Assembly: GCA_019448385.1 (NCBI GenBank)
Contig: JAGTXO010000003.1
Span: 682,001 to 746,000, forward strand
Source of the DNA: Diacronema lutheri
Taxonomy: Eukaryota > Haptophyta > Pavlovophyceae > Pavlovales > Pavlovaceae
Reading direction: 5' to 3'
Length of the DNA stretch: 64,000 bases
How positions within the stretch are numbered: the stretch's first letter is position 1; each line of letters opens with the position of its first letter. The notes beneath the pieces are model-generated. The model did not search any database and was not told the DNA's origin. It saw only the letters and a program-made list of their open reading frames with translations. Position numbers and translations under genes: made by a program. Shown here piece by piece: positions 20,829 to 30,873 of the stretch.

Positions 20829-21498
20829 ATGTTGCTGCGCGGCATGCTCGCGCGGTCTGCGGCGAAGAGGGCGGCGTCGATCGGGACGGCGATGTCCGCT
20901 CCCCGGCTTGCCGTCTTTGCGCGCGCGAACCAGCAGGCGAGCGCGGATTCAAACGCGTTTGCGGCGGACGACAAGCTGCGCAGGGCGCTGCTGTACCGCA
21001 GCAAACAGCGAGGTGCGGGCGCCGCGCGCGCCTCATCGCTCGGCGCAGCGCGCCGCTCGCTGATCCTCTTTGTGTGGCGTACGGCGCGCGTCGTGTGGTG
21101 CGCGCGCCACCGTGGGTTGCAGGCTGGCTCGAGATGGACATCATGCTCGGCAATTGGGCGAGCAAGAACCTGCACGGGCTTGACGGCGAGCACCTCGCGC
21201 AGTTTGGCGCGGTTCTCAACCAAGAGAATCCTGAGCTCTTCAAGTGGCTCACTGGGCAGGCGCCCGTGCCGCCCGAGGTGTGTGCTCTCTTCGCATCGGC
21301 GCGCCGCGACGCCCCCGCGTGCGCTCACCTCGAACGGGCACACCATCGACCCGGCCGCGCGTCCCGACCGTCCTCGCCTCGGCACAGGCGGATAGCGATG
21401 TGATGCGCAGAATAATTGCGGACTTGCGCGACCAGATGAACGAGTACACGAGCGTCAAGAGTCCGAAAGGCAGCTGGGAGGGCAAGGTGTGGGAATGA
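20829..21498 (+). CDS. SDHAF2: Succinate dehydrogenase assembly factor 2 (SDH5 family)
   Basis: Three exons (20829-21012, 21123-21277, 21388-21498) give 149 residues, the usual family size. An Arg/Ala-rich mitochondrial leader is followed by the family core: LRRALLYRSKQRG in exon 1, WLEMDIMLGNWA and NPELFKWLTGQAP in exon 2, and an SDVMRRIIADLRDQ helix in exon 3. The family promotes covalent flavinylation of the succinate dehydrogenase flavoprotein in the mitochondrial matrix. Both introns have GT...CAG ends and split exactly within the conserved core, which makes the model firm. Confidence 0.9.
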
Positions 21499-21799
21499 GT
21501 GGGGAAGCTGGAGAGGGGAGCTTGGCTGTTGTGCAACTTGCAGCGCGCGCGCCGTCGTACGACTCCTCGCCGGCCGTCTGATCGAGCAGGGTTCGAGGCT
21601 TGTACTTGCTGCTTCACGACGCGTTCGGCAAGACGGGCCATTCCGCTCGAACTGATGAACCGCCTGCCAAGTTGGACAGGCGGGCCGTCCCGCACTCCGC
21701 CAGCCATGCTTATCTCTTCCCGCCTCCCACGCGAGCCAGAAACTCTCGTGTGAAACGTGCGCCCGCCCCTCTCACAGCCAGCCGATTGGAAGCCGCGTG

Positions 21800-23666
21800 A
21801 TGATCGTCAACTCCGTGTGGGCGGCCGCGCCCGTCGTCGCGATGGGCCTCTCCTTCGCCGCTGGCCTCGCGCTCGCCACGCAGCTCGGGCGTGTGTCGCA
21901 CGGCCCGTGGCACGCGCAGCGGTTGGGGCTCGCGCGCGCGCTCCGGCGGAGTGCGCGCGCGTGGGTGCTGGCGCGCTGCCGCGTGCCCGCCGTCCTCCTC
22001 GCGGACGCGCTGGCCGACGCGGCGAGTGTCGACGCGGACGGCTTTGCGCTCGTTGATCTGCGCCTTGTTGGCGCGCGCCTCATCGGTGTCGAGCCCGCGG
22101 CGAGCAATGGTCCGCCCGCAAAGCCGCGCGGGCTCGCGGCGCTTGTCGAGCGCGTGGTCGGCGAGGCCGCGCTCGACCTTGGCGGACGCATCATACTCCC
22201 GCGCTTCGTCGACGCGCACGCCCACCCGCTCAAGTCCAACCTCATCGCGCGCACGCCCAACCCGACGCACTCGCCCAACGGCGCGCTCACGTGCGAGGTG
22301 CGCGACCACGCGCACTGGCTGGGCACGGCAGAACGTGCGGCGAACGCGCTCGCGCGCCGGCTCGACTTTGCGCTCGGCTGCGCGCTGCACCACGGCACCA
22401 AGGCGATGCGCGCCCATCTCGACGGGCTGCAGGACCTTGAGCCTGAGCTCGGCGCGCTCGTCTGGGCGGAGTTCGACGGCGCGCGCGCGCGTTGGCTTTC
22501 GCGCGGCCTTGAGCTGCAGGGGGTTGCAAACTTGTACCTTCCCGCATATGCGCCCGCTGACGCGCGCGCGCAGGCGCGCACGCGCGCGCACGTCGCCGCG
22601 GCCGCATGCCGCGCGGGTGCGGTGCTCGGCGCGTATTGCCCCTTTGAGCAGACCGAGCCTGCGCTCCTCGCGCTCTGGCTCGATGCCCTCTTTGCGCACG
22701 CGCAAGCGCAGCCGCGCGCGCCGCCGACGGGCGCGGCCATGGCCGCGGGCGCCGCGCCGGCTGAGCGCGAGCTCGACGTCGACCTGCACATTGACGAGCA
22801 CGCCGACCCGAGCTACGCGTCGCTCGCGCTGCCGGCGCTGTGCGCGGCGCTCGAGCGCGCGCGCGCACGTGGGTACGGCGGGCATGTGCTCCTTGGCCAC
22901 TGCACGGCGCTCTGCCTGCGGCTGCCCGGCGCGAGTGCATCCGACGACCGCGCGCGGCAGGAGTTGATTGAGCGCATGGCCACGCTCGGTCCGGCGCTCA
23001 CCGTCGTCGCCAACCCGCTCACCAACTGCGCGCTGCAGGACCGGCAGGGTACCGCCACGCCCGTCAAGGCGGTCGAGCCGCGCCTTGGCCCGCGCACGCC
23101 CGTCTGGCGGGGTCTGACCGCGCTGCAGGAGCTGCGCGCCGCGGGCGTGCGCGTCGCCGCCGCCTCGGACAACGTGCGCGACTGGTGCGCGCGCGGTGGC
23201 GATGCGCGGGCGGGCGGGCGGGCGGGCGCGGGAGAGCCCTCACGCGTGCGCGCGCGCGCGGTGGCCGCCGGAGCGCGGCCGCAGGTGGTTCGCGTACGGC
23301 GACTACGACATGCTCGAGGTGACGAGCCAGTCAGTCCGCCTCGCGCACCTTGATTCTGCGGGCGTGGCGAGCGCCTCGCACGATGGTGGCGCGCCGCCGC
23401 GCCCCGCCGACTGGCTCGCGCTCGCCGGCCTCTGGCCCGCTCGGGCGATCTGTGCGGAGGGGGGCGCGGGCGAGCTGCTGCTCGGCGAGCCGCTCGACGC
23501 GATCGCCTTCGACGCGCGCTCCCTCTCCGAGCTGCTCGCGCGGCCGCAGAGCGACCGCGCCGTGTTTGTGCGCGGCAAACTGCTCGATGGCGCACTGCCG
23601 CGCTACGAAGAACTCGACGAGATGAACGCGCTCGTCGAGAAGCAGCAGGGCGCGCACGCCGTATGA
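21800..23666 (+). CDS. Cytosine-deaminase-like amidohydrolase
   Basis: Two exons (21800-23184, 23285-23666; 100-bp GT-AG intron) give about 588 residues. An N-terminal hydrophobic stretch (VVAMGLSFAAGLALA) may be a membrane anchor or targeting leader. The amidohydrolase barrel shows the metal site HAHPLKSN, HIDEHAD, GHCTAL and SDNVRDWW, all in the order and context of CodA-type cytosine/isoguanine deaminases; splicing joins the last motif to FAYGDYDML, the equivalent of the CodA end region. It likely hydrolyses an amino group from a pyrimidine or related ring; the exact substrate is not certain. A GTG codon just before the ATG is in frame but is not expected to be the start. A poly-C/T tract follows the stop by about 30 bp. 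Confidence 0.75.
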
Positions 23667-23693
23667 CAGCCCCCTTGTCATCCCAGGCCTTCT

Positions 23694-23740
23694 TCCCCCC
23701 CCCCCCCCCCCCCCCCTTTTTTTTTTCTCTCTCTCTCTGT
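23694..23740 (+). repeat. Poly-C then poly-T and CT-repeat tract, 3' of the deaminase gene
   Basis: A run of more than 20 C is followed by about 10 T and a (CT)n run, starting about 30 bp after the stop codon and lying between it and the convergent FHA gene. Confidence 0.85.
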
Positions 23741-23802
23741 GCTGTGGTACCATGACGTGGCACAACACATCCGCTCGTGAAACGTGCTCCCGCTCATGAT
23801 GA

Positions 23803-24804
23803 TCACGGCTGCCGGCAGTCGCCGAGCCGGCTCGCGGCGCCCGCTTTGCGAGCCTGCCGCGGGACGAACGGAGGCGCGGCCCGCGGCTTGGTGGGAACGC
23901 CCCGGTCCGGCCCCGCTGCGGCGGTTTGGCCAGGCAGCTCGATCGCGTAAAACGAAAGCCCACCGCGCCCTCGACCGCCGCGCCCGCGCCCACCGCGGCC
24001 GCCCATGCCCCCAACCGCGTCGGCGCGCCCTGCGCCGTCTGCGCCTCCTGCCGTGGCCACAACAGCGGGCGCGGGCTGGCCGGTCACAAATGCACCGCCC
24101 GGGCCGGTGATGTCGACCGCCTTGGGCCGACCGTCCGTGTACGCAAGCCTGAACTCCACGTGCTCGCCCTCGCGCAGCGATCTGCCCGCGCCGCTCTCGG
24201 CGTGCAGGTCGTTCTTGTGTGCGAAGACGTCGGGTCCTCCGGCGTCCGGCTTGACGAACCCCCAGCCTTTCGACACGTCCCAGCGCACGGCGGTGCCAGT
24301 CGTCCTTTCGCTGAGGCCGGTCAAGTCGGGCGGCGGCTGCGCCTCGTCCGCATGCACCGTCACGGGCTCGGGACCGATGGGCGCAGCCGGGGCGGCGGGA
24401 GCGGCGATGGGAGCGACCAGCCCGACGGGTGCGCTTTGAGACGCTGGCCCGTTGGCGGAGTCTCTGCGCGGCGAAGACCGCCCAGCGTGAAGCACGAACG
24501 TGTAGAGCGTCGAGCTCTGTCCAAACTGCACGCGCGCTCCGTCCGCCAGCTCGACGGGAGCGCCGGGCCGAAGGCGGGCACCCGAAACCACTGTGCCTTG
24601 CGCGGAGTCGTTGTCGACGATGCGCCAGGCGCCGTCGTGGAACACGGTGCAGTGGCGACGGGAGACGGAGGACTCTGCTATCGGCAGATCCGCCTGCTCC
24701 GAACGGCCGATCTCGAAGCGCTTGTTCGGAGGGTCGAACTTAAGGACGATGCTCCCATCGACTTGAAGTGCCGCCATTCTTTCGGGACCACCTCCACGTA
24801 CCAT
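23803..24804 (-). CDS. FHA domain plus cold-shock domain protein with RGG tail
   Basis: 333 residues from ATG 24804 (324 from ATG 24777), single exon. The N-terminal FHA domain (about 24775-24480) has the phosphothreonine-binding signature IGRSEQADLPI...SVSRRHCTVF...N...GTVVSG. An Ala/Pro linker leads to a cold-shock domain (about 24310-24130) with GWGFVKPDAGGPDVFAH, the RNP-type nucleic-acid motif. The C terminus contains RGG repeats (GGRGGRGRGGRGRGG). FHA domains bind phosphorylated Thr peptides and cold-shock domains bind single-stranded RNA or DNA, so this could tie kinase signalling to RNA handling; that role is inferred. I do not know a standard family with this exact architecture. Confidence 0.8.
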   Translation of the reverse strand: MVRGGGPERMAALQVDGSIVLKFDPPNKRFEIGRSEQADLPIAESSVSRRHCTVFHDGAWRIVDNDSAQGTVVSGARLRPGAPVELADGARVQFGQSSTLYTFVLHAGRSSPRRDSANGPASQSAPVGLVAPIAAPAAPAAPIGPEPVTVHADEAQPPPDLTGLSERTTGTAVRWDVSKGWGFVKPDAGGPDVFAHKNDLHAESGAGRSLREGEHVEFRLAYTDGRPKAVDITGPGGAFVTGQPAPAVVATAGGADGAGRADAVGGMGGRGGRGRGGRGRGGLSFYAIELPGQTAAAGPDRGVPTKPRAAPPFVPRQARKAGAASRLGDCRQP

Positions 24805-25122
24805 GCGCGTCAGGGATGGTACGCGGGGCCGCAGCGCTCGCCGCGCGGCTCGCCGCGGCGGCGCTGCGTGCGCGGCGGGCGGCATGAGGAAGGCCCGAGC
24901 TACCCGCCGCCGTAGCTTTCGCTATGCCGGTGGCGGCCACCGGACGGCCAACATTGGCGGCCCTCGGCCGGTGCGGCGCTATTTCCAACGCGGCGAGTCG
25001 CACCAAGCCGGCCGTCACGTGACAATCGCCCCGCACAGCCGCGTCGTCGCGCGCCCGTCACGCGCGCGGACGCGCGCCGCGCGCATTGACCGCGCCCCAG
25101 CCCGGACTGTCGTTCGCGTGCG
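24805..25122. other. Divergent intergenic, 318 bp
   Basis: Spacer between the FHA/cold-shock gene and the ankyrin-cyclophilin gene. It is GC-rich with no clear TATA box. A CCACCGGACGGCCAACATTGG-like patch near 24935-24960 contains an ATTGG (inverted CCAAT) element. No gene is seen. Confidence 0.3.
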
Positions 25123-26334
25123 ATGCCCGCCCTGGCGCTGCAGCAGCAGGCCAGCATGGCGGAGAGCGCTAGTGGCACGCGCGCGCTCCTCTCCGCGTTG
25201 TCCGCTTCGGGCGACGCCGGTGGCCTTCGCCGGCTGCTTTGCGAACGCCGCTCCGACCCGCTGCTCGCCGCGTGCCTCGCCGAGCCCGAGCACGCGCGCT
25301 CGGTGCTGCCGCTCCACGAGGCGGCCGATGGCGGACACTCGCTTTGCGTGCTCCTGCTCCTCCTCGAGCACATTGCGGCCGGCCTGTCCGTGGACCCGCC
25401 CACCGCCGTGCAGGCGACGCCGCTGCACCTCGCCGCGCGCGCGGGCGATGCGCTCAGCGTGCGCGCGCTGCTCTTCGCCAAAGCCGATCCGCACGCGCGC
25501 ACGCGCAAGGGCCGGCTTGCGGCCGAGCTGGCGTCCGAGCGGAAGCACGCGCACGTCCTCGACGAGCTCCTCGCGCACCCGCCGCCGCCTCCCACGCCGC
25601 CGCGGCCGTCAGCGGCCGCGTTATGCGCCGGCCCGCGCAATGCGTGCGCGCTCTGCGGCGCGAGCCTTGCCGATGGGGACGCATCGCTAGGCATTGGTCC
25701 GCAGATGTGCGCGCGTGACGCGTCGATGCTGCACGCCGCGTGCCGCGCGTACGCCGCGCGCAGAGCCGAGCGCACGCCGGGCAGGCCGCGCGTCTGGCTC
25801 GACTTTACGGTGGACGAACAGGCGCTGGGCCGCGTCGAGGCCGAGCTGTTCGCCGATGTCGTGCCACGCACCGCAGAGAACTTTCGCGCCCTCTGCACCG
25901 GTGAGTTGGGGCCGAGCGCTCAGTTTGGGCGAGTGCCGCTGCACTATGCCGGCTGCGCGGTGCACCGCATCGTGCCCGGCTTCGTTGTGCAGTCGGGCGA
26001 CTTTACGCTCGGCAACGGGCGCGGCGGCGTCTCGATCTACGGCGGAAAATTTGAGGACGAGTCGTTTGCAGGGCTGGCTGGCGACCATTTTGGGCTGGGC
26101 GCGCTCAGCATGGCCAACTCTGGGCCCAACACAAACGGCTCGCAGTTCTTCATCACGCTCGGCCGTTTGCCCCACCTGAACGGCAAGCACGTGGTCTTTG
26201 GGCGCGTGCTGCGCGGGTTTTGCGTGCTGAAGCAGCTCGAGCTGCTCGGGAGCGCCTCGGGTACGCCCGCCAAGCGCGTCGTCATCGCCGCGTGCGGCGA
26301 GGCGAGGGACGAGTCCAGCGCCGAGTCCGGCTGA
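25123..26334 (+). CDS. Ankyrin-repeat plus cyclophilin-type peptidyl-prolyl isomerase
   Basis: 403 residues, single exon. Three weak ankyrin units lie in the first ~150 residues ([23 protein letters not shown]). A Pro-rich linker and a small Cys-containing segment ([12 protein letters not shown]...MCARD) follow. The C-terminal two thirds is a cyclophilin: [54 protein letters not shown] and [11 protein letters not shown]. Active-site residues Arg (HRIV), Phe, Gln (VVQSGD), the [13 protein letters not shown] strip and His (KHVVFG) are present, so it should be an active isomerase. Ankyrin repeats probably bring it to a client. No leader is seen, so it is likely cytosolic or nuclear. Confidence 0.85.
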   Translation: MPALALQQQASMAESASGTRALLSALSASGDAGGLRRLLCERRSDPLLAACLAEPEHARSVLPLHEAADGGHSLCVLLLLLEHIAAGLSVDPPTAVQATPLHLAARAGDALSVRALLFAKADPHARTRKGRLAAELASERKHAHVLDELLAHPPPPPTPPRPSAAALCAGPRNACALCGASLADGDASLGIGPQMCARDASMLHAACRAYAARRAERTPGRPRVWLDFTVDEQALGRVEAELFADVVPRTAENFRALCTGELGPSAQFGRVPLHYAGCAVHRIVPGFVVQSGDFTLGNGRGGVSIYGGKFEDESFAGLAGDHFGLGALSMANSGPNTNGSQFFITLGRLPHLNGKHVVFGRVLRGFCVLKQLELLGSASGTPAKRVVIAACGEARDESSAESG

Positions 26335-26398
26335 GACTGACCGCACTCATTCCTCAGTCTGGCCTCAGACGACATGCCGCTCGTCACATTCTTCAACC

Positions 26399-27253
26399 TC
26401 AAGGCCCAGGCCTCATCTCTGTGCGCGACTCGCCCCGTCGCGCGAGCTCGATGACGCGGAACTCCGCTGGCCCGAGCGCGTACTTTGCGTGGTTGCGCAG
26501 GTCGTCGCCCAGTGACGCGGCCGCGAGGACGGACAGAACGTCAGACGAGGGCGAGACGAGCACGACGTCTACGCCTTGGTAGGAGGTCTCAAGGATGGAG
26601 ACGATGTTGCGCACGCGCACGAGCAGGTCGCCGATGCTCTCGTTGGGCGTACCGTCCTCGGCGGGCGGCGGACGGAGGGACGGGTCGGACGAGTCCATCT
26701 TGCGAAGCTCGTCGAGGAGCGGCAGTTGCTGGCCCTCGAGCGCGCCCACGCCGCGCGGGTCGAGCCAGGCAAAATCGGGCACGATGTTGGAGTAGGACAC
26801 GCCAAGCACGCGCCCGAGCACGGCGGCCGTCTGCTGCGACGGGCTCGCCTTGTTGTAGTAAACCCAGCAGCCTGTTCCGCCCTCGAGCCCGGCGGCGACC
26901 ATGGCCGCCGCGGCCGCCTCTACTTGGCCCACGCCTTTTGGCGTGAGGAAGCTCGAAGGGCCGAGCGTTGCGATCGGATTCGTCTCAATCTTGCCCGCCG
27001 CCTCGGCGACGGTCTCTCCCGCCCGCAGTAGGAAGTAGCGGTTCTGCAGCGCCTCGGGAGGGAAAAGTATCAAGCCGTTGGCTCGCGCGGCCGGCGCTGC
27101 CGCGAACACGGGCGCGAGCGCGGCCAGCGCGGCCGCGTCGAGCAGCTGACGGCGGGCGCACATGCCGTGCGACGGTGACGGACGCGCGACTCGCGCGCCA
27201 TCTGTGAGCGCCGCGGTTGCGCAGACGAGTGCGAGCACGCGCGGAGCCCTCAT
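26399..27253 (-). CDS. Plastid-lumen histidine-phosphatase-superfamily-like protein
   Basis: 284 residues, single exon. The leader is bipartite: a signal peptide (VLALVCATAALTDGARV) then a twin-Arg hydrophobic segment (RRQLLDAAALAALAPVFAAAPAARA) ending in AxA, typical of thylakoid-lumen delivery in algae with complex plastids. The body resembles phosphoglycerate-mutase-like proteins (YFLLRAGETVAE, LTPKGVGQV, YYNKASPSQQTA). The catalytic RHG motif reads RAG here, so the phosphohistidine residue appears to be missing and phosphatase activity is doubtful. Localisation is inferred from the leader. Confidence 0.7.
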   Translation of the reverse strand: MRAPRVLALVCATAALTDGARVARPSPSHGMCARRQLLDAAALAALAPVFAAAPAARANGLILFPPEALQNRYFLLRAGETVAEAAGKIETNPIATLGPSSFLTPKGVGQVEAAAAAMVAAGLEGGTGCWVYYNKASPSQQTAAVLGRVLGVSYSNIVPDFAWLDPRGVGALEGQQLPLLDELRKMDSSDPSLRPPPAEDGTPNESIGDLLVRVRNIVSILETSYQGVDVVLVSPSSDVLSVLAAASLGDDLRNHAKYALGPAEFRVIELARRGESRTEMRPGP

Positions 27254-27349
27254 GCTCCGCCCTTTTCAATTGCGAGCTGGAGCGCCGGAGCAGGTCAAGG
27301 CCCTCCCGCCGCGACCGCGTGCGCGGAGCGGGGCGGGCCGGCGGCGGCC
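27254..27349. promoter_or_regulatory. 96-bp divergent spacer
   Basis: Head-to-head spacer between the plastid protein gene and the sulfotransferase gene, containing CCTTTTCAATTGCGAGC. A shared promoter is inferred from spacing only. Confidence 0.3.
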
Positions 27350-28987
27350 ATGTCGGCGTACCGGACGCCCGTCCTGATCGTGGCGGCCGTGTTTGCGATT
27401 CTTGTGCTGTCAGTCGTGCAGCAGTCGTCGGGCCCCGTCGTGAGCAATACGCGCATCGGCTTGGACACGAGCGTCGAGGGCGTGCTCCGCACGGCCGTCT
27501 CTGAGGTGCGCGAGATGCGGGCGCAACTGTCGCAGCTGGAGGAGCGCGTGTACAGCCTGCAGCGGAGCAGCCGCGCGCCGGCGCTGGACGCGCCGCCCGG
27601 CCGGCAACCGCTGGCCGCGCGCGAGGACGCGGTCGTGCTGCGCACGTCTTCGTCGTCCGCGCCGTCGTCCTTCTTGGACGCGGTCGCGATTGACGACGGC
27701 CGTCCCGCCAACTTTAGCGCGCTCGCGAACGTCACGGGATCGCAGCCCGAGTGCGGCATGCTCGTCTTTCGGCACATTGAGAAGACGGGCGGCACGACAT
27801 TCCGCATGCACATGGTCGCGCTGCACGACTGCGGCTGGCACGTGTGGGGCTACAAGGGGACGATCCGCCTTTGCAACAAGGCCAAGGCGGAATGGGAGAT
27901 GCTCAAGGAGCCGAGCAAGCGGCCGGCCGGGCGCGCCGACGGTCCGCTCCTCCCGCACCTCACCGTCGAGTCGCACGCCGAGCACGGCGACTACAAAAGG
28001 ATGATGGACGCATGGGTGCCGATGGTGCAGGCATGGCACGGCACATGCGGCATCTGGCTCATCTCGATTTTGCGCGACCCACTCAAGCGGCAGGTGCGCC
28101 CGTCGCGCCCATGCACCGCCGCACCCGCGCGCGCGCGCTGCGGCGCGGTGCCCACACGCGCGGCGCGCGCGCGAGCGCACCATCCGTCCGGTCGCGTGCG
28201 CCCACGCACCCTCCGCTCCCGCTCGCCCCACGCCTTCTCTCGCGCGCTTCGATGCTCGCAGGTGAGCCACTACTCGTACCACAAGACGACGCGCGGCTTC
28301 GACATCCCGCACATCCACAACTTCACGCAGTACTTCACCGAGCAATACTCGCTCCTCAACCGGCGCTCGGCCAACACACAGTTCCTGCAGCGACACATCC
28401 TCCTGCCAAAGCTGCTCGACATGGAGAGGAGGGGCGAGCGCGAGCAGGACCTGCGCGCGTACGCGCTGGGCGAGCTGGACAAGTTCGACGTGATCGGCGT
28501 CTTCGAGAACTACACCGCGTCGATGCTGCTCGTCTCGCGCGTCACCGGCCTGCCGCTGTCCAAATATTCCGCGCCGTCTACTGTGAAGAACCGCGACATC
28601 AAGCCGCACCGCTCAAAGGTCCGGCAGATCTGGGACGAGGAGCTCGCGACGGAAGCGCAGCGCGCCTTCTTTCAAAAGCACCTCGGGCTCGACTACTGGC
28701 TCTACGCGGAGGTCCGCCGCAGGTTCGACGCGCTCGTCAAGGCGGGCGGCGCGCAATTCGAGTCCGAGCTGCGCGAGCTGCTGCACGCCGACGCGTCGCA
28801 GCTTGACGCGAGCCTCGAGCGCGTGTGCGAGTCGAGTTGCGACTCGGGGCTGGACAAGGAGCAGTCGACCAACCGTTTCGTCTGGAAGAACCAGCAGTGC
28901 TGGCCGCTCGCCGAACGCGAGCTCGAGTCGTGCGGCAAGAACCCGCACCTGAGGCCCGACTTCAATTACGCGCTCTGCGGCCGCTGA
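27350..28987 (+). CDS. Golgi-type sulfotransferase-like protein
   Basis: Two exons (27350-28093, 28262-28987; 168-bp in-frame GT-AG intron) give 489 residues. It is a type II membrane layout: short N-terminal cytosolic piece, anchor helix (VLIVAAVFAILVLSV), a coiled stem (VREMRAQLSQLEERVYSL), then a catalytic domain with the PAPS 5'-phosphosulfate loop FRHIEKTGGTTF and a later SILRDPLKRQ-VSHYSYH segment fitting the 3'-phosphate loop (RDP...SHY). These features match carbohydrate 2-O/6-O-type sulfotransferases of the Golgi. The acceptor substrate is unknown. Removing the intron brings RDPLKRQ next to VSHYSYH, as in the family. Confidence 0.75.
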   Translation: MSAYRTPVLIVAAVFAILVLSVVQQSSGPVVSNTRIGLDTSVEGVLRTAVSEVREMRAQLSQLEERVYSLQRSSRAPALDAPPGRQPLAAREDAVVLRTSSSSAPSSFLDAVAIDDGRPANFSALANVTGSQPECGMLVFRHIEKTGGTTFRMHMVALHDCGWHVWGYKGTIRLCNKAKAEWEMLKEPSKRPAGRADGPLLPHLTVESHAEHGDYKRMMDAWVPMVQAWHGTCGIWLISILRDPLKRQVRPSRPCTAAPARARCGAVPTRAARARAHHPSGRVRPRTLRSRSPHAFSRALRCSQVSHYSYHKTTRGFDIPHIHNFTQYFTEQYSLLNRRSANTQFLQRHILLPKLLDMERRGEREQDLRAYALGELDKFDVIGVFENYTASMLLVSRVTGLPLSKYSAPSTVKNRDIKPHRSKVRQIWDEELATEAQRAFFQKHLGLDYWLYAEVRRRFDALVKAGGAQFESELRELLHADASQLDASLERVCESSCDSGLDKEQSTNRFVWKNQQCWPLAERELESCGKNPHLRPDFNYALCGR

Positions 28988-29453
28988 CGCCTCCCCTCCA
29001 AAATCCGTCACACGGCAGACAGCCCGTCCCACGGCGGCCGCTAGCTGCGCGCGCCGGCCTTCGCCGCGTCACACGGCACTCAGCGCGTCACACGGCGGCC
29101 GCCAGCGTGGACCTTTTTTCGCGGCGGCAACGGGCTTAGCGGGAGCTTCTCCGCGCTCGCGCATGCGCTCGCACACAATCGGCGTGCAAAGCGCGCGCAA
29201 GCGGCGCGCCAACGACGCGTCAAACTGCCGTGCGTCCGCGTCCGTGTCAAAGGCGTCGAAGAGCGGGGCGCCGTCTTTGGCCGCGCACCGACTCGAGCAG
29301 CCGGCCGTGACGCGCCAAGGGCGGATGAATGCACGAGCGTGAGCACGCGACGCGGAGCGGCGCCGGCGCGCGCACGCCGGAGGATCGCGCACCCCGCCGC
29401 CGCCGCACGCCTCGAGCCTCCCCGCCGTCCACACTCGACCTCCATTTTCATCG
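28988..29453. other. Intergenic, 466 bp, with CGTCACACGGC repeats and a possible small antisense gene
   Basis: Three copies of CGTCACACGGC or near variants lie at about 29009-29100. On the minus strand an open frame holds a plausible helical segment (about 29100-29260: ARQFDASLARRLRALC, CERMRERGEAP) preceded by a possible acceptor, and an upstream ATG lies near 29445. It could be a short two-exon gene divergent from the JmjC-like gene, but I cannot fix its start or family. Confidence 0.3.
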
Positions 29454-30686
29454 ATGGCGACGGCGATCGCGCTCGTCGCACTCGCGCTCGTCGACACGCC
29501 TCTGGGCGTCGTCGGGGCGCGCGTCGCCGGGAGGCGCGCGCTTGCCCGTCGCGCTGCCCTGCAATTGGACGCGAGCATCGAATCGACGCTCGGCGCCGCC
29601 AAGGAGGAGGCGGTGCGCAGCTACTCGGAGCTCCTTTTCCGCCTCGCCGCCGACAACCACCCGGGCATCTTTGCGGCGTGCGAGCGCATGTTCCACGACG
29701 GCGTGCGCGTGCGCGACTTGCCGTTCCACGTGCGCGGCATGCTCGAGGGCAAGCTGCCTCCGGAGATTAGCGCCGTCGCGGGCGACGACGCGTTCATCGG
29801 CGATGCCGCGGACGGTGCGCCGCGGCTGCAAGAGTACGCACCGCCGGGCGTGTGGGTGCGGCCTGCGGGCGGAGTGGTGGAGGTCGGGCCGGAGGCGGTA
29901 GAGGAGGGGTGGCGACTCGCCGAGACGCTCCGCGCGCCCGTGCTTTTCCGCGCAGTCGGCTCGGACTGGCCGGCGGTGCGCGAATGGCGCCAGATGCGCA
30001 CGCTCGCAGAGCAGATCCGCTACGCGATGGTGCGCGTCGCGCCCGGGCCGGCCGTCGCCTTTTGCCGCGAGTCGCACCCGGACGTGCGCGCGGGCCTCGT
30101 CGAACCGCCGTCGCGTGTCGTCGCGATGCCGTTCGGCCACTTCTGCAGGCGGCTGCGAGAGGGGCGTGGTGGCCTCCAGCCCCTCCTCGGTGATGATCGC
30201 GAGACGGTATATATGCAGGCGCTCGCGCCCGACGGGCTGATGGCGGACGCGCGCGTCGAGGAGCTCCTCGCGCCGCGCGACGCACGCGCGCGCGCGCCGC
30301 GACCGCCGATCACGGGCCGGCTGTGGGTGTGCGCGCCGGGGGTTTGGTCGCCTGGCCACTTTGATGCGGTCGACTCGCTCCTCTGGCAGGCGGTTGGCGC
30401 GAAGCGGATGATCCTCTTTCCGCCGAGCCTGACGCCTCTCCTCGACCCGCACCCGTCAGGCCACGCCCTCGAGCGCCGGCTCCGGCTGCCGCTGACGGGC
30501 GAGCGGCCGGCGGACGAGTCGCTCGCTGCACGGATCGACGCGGCGGCGCTGCTGGCGGACCTGCGGCCGGGCGACGCAATTTTCTTTCCGGCTGGCTGGG
30601 CGCACCACACCGAGGCGGTGCGCGGCGAAGAGCAGCTTAGTGGCGTCGGCGACGGCATCTCGATCTCGCTCGGATTGCGGATCTGA
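29454..30686 (+). CDS. JmjC/cupin-type Fe(II), 2-oxoglutarate oxygenase-like protein
   Basis: 410 residues, single exon. After a signal-like or plastid-leader-like N terminus (ATAIALVALALVDTPLG) comes a helical region and a JmjC/cupin-8 domain. The iron site is visible as HxD at residues 302/304 (SPGHFDAVDSLLWQAVG) and a distal His near 384/385 in DLRPGDAIFFPAGWAHHTEA, with KRMILFPPS in between, which is the family's typical order. Such proteins hydroxylate protein or RNA side chains; the target is not predictable here. A run of about 40 C starts 8 bp after the stop, and element copy 2 ends 250 bp downstream. Confidence 0.75.
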   Translation: MATAIALVALALVDTPLGVVGARVAGRRALARRAALQLDASIESTLGAAKEEAVRSYSELLFRLAADNHPGIFAACERMFHDGVRVRDLPFHVRGMLEGKLPPEISAVAGDDAFIGDAADGAPRLQEYAPPGVWVRPAGGVVEVGPEAVEEGWRLAETLRAPVLFRAVGSDWPAVREWRQMRTLAEQIRYAMVRVAPGPAVAFCRESHPDVRAGLVEPPSRVVAMPFGHFCRRLREGRGGLQPLLGDDRETVYMQALAPDGLMADARVEELLAPRDARARAPRPPITGRLWVCAPGVWSPGHFDAVDSLLWQAVGAKRMILFPPSLTPLLDPHPSGHALERRLRLPLTGERPADESLAARIDAAALLADLRPGDAIFFPAGWAHHTEAVRGEEQLSGVGDGISISLGLRI

Positions 30687-30693
30687 GCGCGAT

Positions 30694-30737
30694 CCCCCCC
30701 CCCCCCCCCCCCCCTCCCCCCCCCCCCTTCCCCCCTC
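30694..30737 (+). repeat. Poly-C tract 3' of the JmjC-like gene
   Basis: About 40 C with two small T interruptions start 8 bp after the TGA. Confidence 0.9.
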
Positions 30738-30873
30738 GTGATCTGCTAGACGAAAACTTCCGGTTCGACTTCGCCGAAGCGCGCTCCAGCTCCCTGTCCC
30801 AATCGGGAAGATCAGGCGAGCATCTCGAGCGTACGTCGGGCCCCACACCGGATCGGCCGTGGAGATCGCGTCC

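Noticed and set aside
21797-21799. GTG at 21797 as start of the deaminase
   Set aside because: The next codon is ATG at 21800; eukaryotic initiation should use the ATG.
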